Shown in pieces: positions 5,953-6,185 of a DNA stretch of 6,185 nucleotides; the stretch's first letter is position 1; the number at the start of each line of letters is the position of its first letter. The notes beneath the pieces are model-generated. The model saw nothing but the letters and a program-made list of their open reading frames with translations. It had not been told where the DNA came from and made no database searches. The DNA comes from Thermoanaerobacterales bacterium (lineage in GTDB: Bacteria > Bacillota > Thermosediminibacteria > Thermosediminibacterales > Tepidanaerobacteraceae). Location of the stretch: NCBI GenBank assembly GCA_012841995.1, contig DUTQ01000202.1, positions 1-6,185 of the forward strand. The letters run 5' to 3'. The position numbers and the translations under genes are program-made.

Positions 5953-6185
5953 CTATAGCTTCCACGCCTTCTTTGTATTGACATTCTGCATTTCTATAAT
6001 AACTATGTCAGGCCCAATCTTTCTAATGGCATCCCATGAAACATCACAAAAGCTGCGTTCACCTAAAGAAAAAATTTGGGCCTTTTTATTCGGTATCAAT
6101 AAATTAATTATTTTCCCGTCCTTTTCATCAATAACTAAGTCCGTATTCCCGATAATGCCTAGTCTGGAACCGTCATAAAGATTGA
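5953..6185 (-). CDS. ymxH: PRC-barrel YlmC/YmxH family sporulation protein (5' end outside window)
   Basis: Only the C-terminal 76 residues are visible; the first complete codon is 6183-6181 and the stop is TAG at 5955-5953. The protein reads DGSRLGIIGNTDLVID, then a KKAQIFSLGERSF strand, then DVSWDAIRKIGPDIVIIE. This is the PRC-barrel pattern of YlmC/YmxH proteins, small (about 80-100 residue) proteins conserved in endospore formers, in which V-P/S-W-x-x-I-x-K-I-G-x-D-x-I-I-I is the strongest signature. So perhaps only about 10-20 N-terminal residues are missing. Members are made in sporulation, but their molecular role is not established. The stop is 23 bases before the RNase J start and 8 before its ribosome site, so the two are likely one operon. 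The short C-terminal tail (MQNVNTKKAWKL) is not recognisable. I assign the family with good confidence, the symbol less so. Confidence 0.82.
   Translation of the reverse strand, partial: NLYDGSRLGIIGNTDLVIDEKDGKIINLLIPNKKAQIFSLGERSFCDVSWDAIRKIGPDIVIIEMQNVNTKKAWKL

Noticed and set aside
5978..6178. A 66-codon plus-strand frame at the right edge
   Set aside because: It is antisense to the recognisable YlmC/YmxH protein and has no family pattern.
1..6185. tRNA, rRNA, riboswitch, CRISPR array, or a defence or toxin-antitoxin system
   Set aside because: No repeated units with spacers, no tRNA-like cloverleaf and no conserved RNA motif were seen, and all six genes belong to known housekeeping or sporulation families.

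Overview
The window carries six genes, all on the minus strand, in a continuous run typical of an endospore-forming, low-GC Firmicute, most likely class Clostridia. The DNA is AT-rich, codons favour A/T at third positions, Shine-Dalgarno sites are strong, and TTG/GTG starts are common. The order ymxH-like, ribonuclease J, tepA-like, ylzJ-like, ftsK/spoIIIE, rodZ-like resembles the Bacillus subtilis ymfA(rnjB)-ymfB(tepA)-ylzJ-spoIIIE neighbourhood. Species cannot be named from the sequence alone.

In transcription order (right to left): 6185-5953 is the 3' part of a PRC-barrel YlmC/YmxH family gene, cut by the window edge. 5929-4262 is ribonuclease J with all metal-binding motifs intact, followed by a hairpin that overlaps its stop codon. 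4180-3449 is a ClpP-like TepA/YmfB serine protease, with a 10-bp inverted repeat reaching into its ribosome binding site. 3427-3212 is the small YlzJ-like protein, whose stop codon lies in the stem of a clear rho-independent terminator. 3101-942 is an FtsK/SpoIIIE DNA translocase, possibly with its own promoter. 838-2 is a RodZ-like membrane protein with an N-terminal helix-turn-helix.

Functionally this is a housekeeping and sporulation neighbourhood: RNA decay and maturation (RNase J), a ClpP-like protease, chromosome translocation through septa (FtsK/SpoIIIE), cell-shape and cytoskeleton coupling (RodZ), and a spore-former accessory protein (YmxH). Terminators after RNase J and YlzJ suggest more than one transcription unit despite the colinear layout. 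All intergenic gaps are short (under 110 bases) and hold only the control sites listed.

The one part that does not fit is the first ~94 bases. There the reading frame of the RodZ-like protein stays open, but family similarity stops, GC content and codon use change abruptly, and the C-terminal domain is unfinished. This looks like a junction with foreign DNA (mobile element, group II intron or assembly join). I found no new defence, CRISPR or other undescribed system here.
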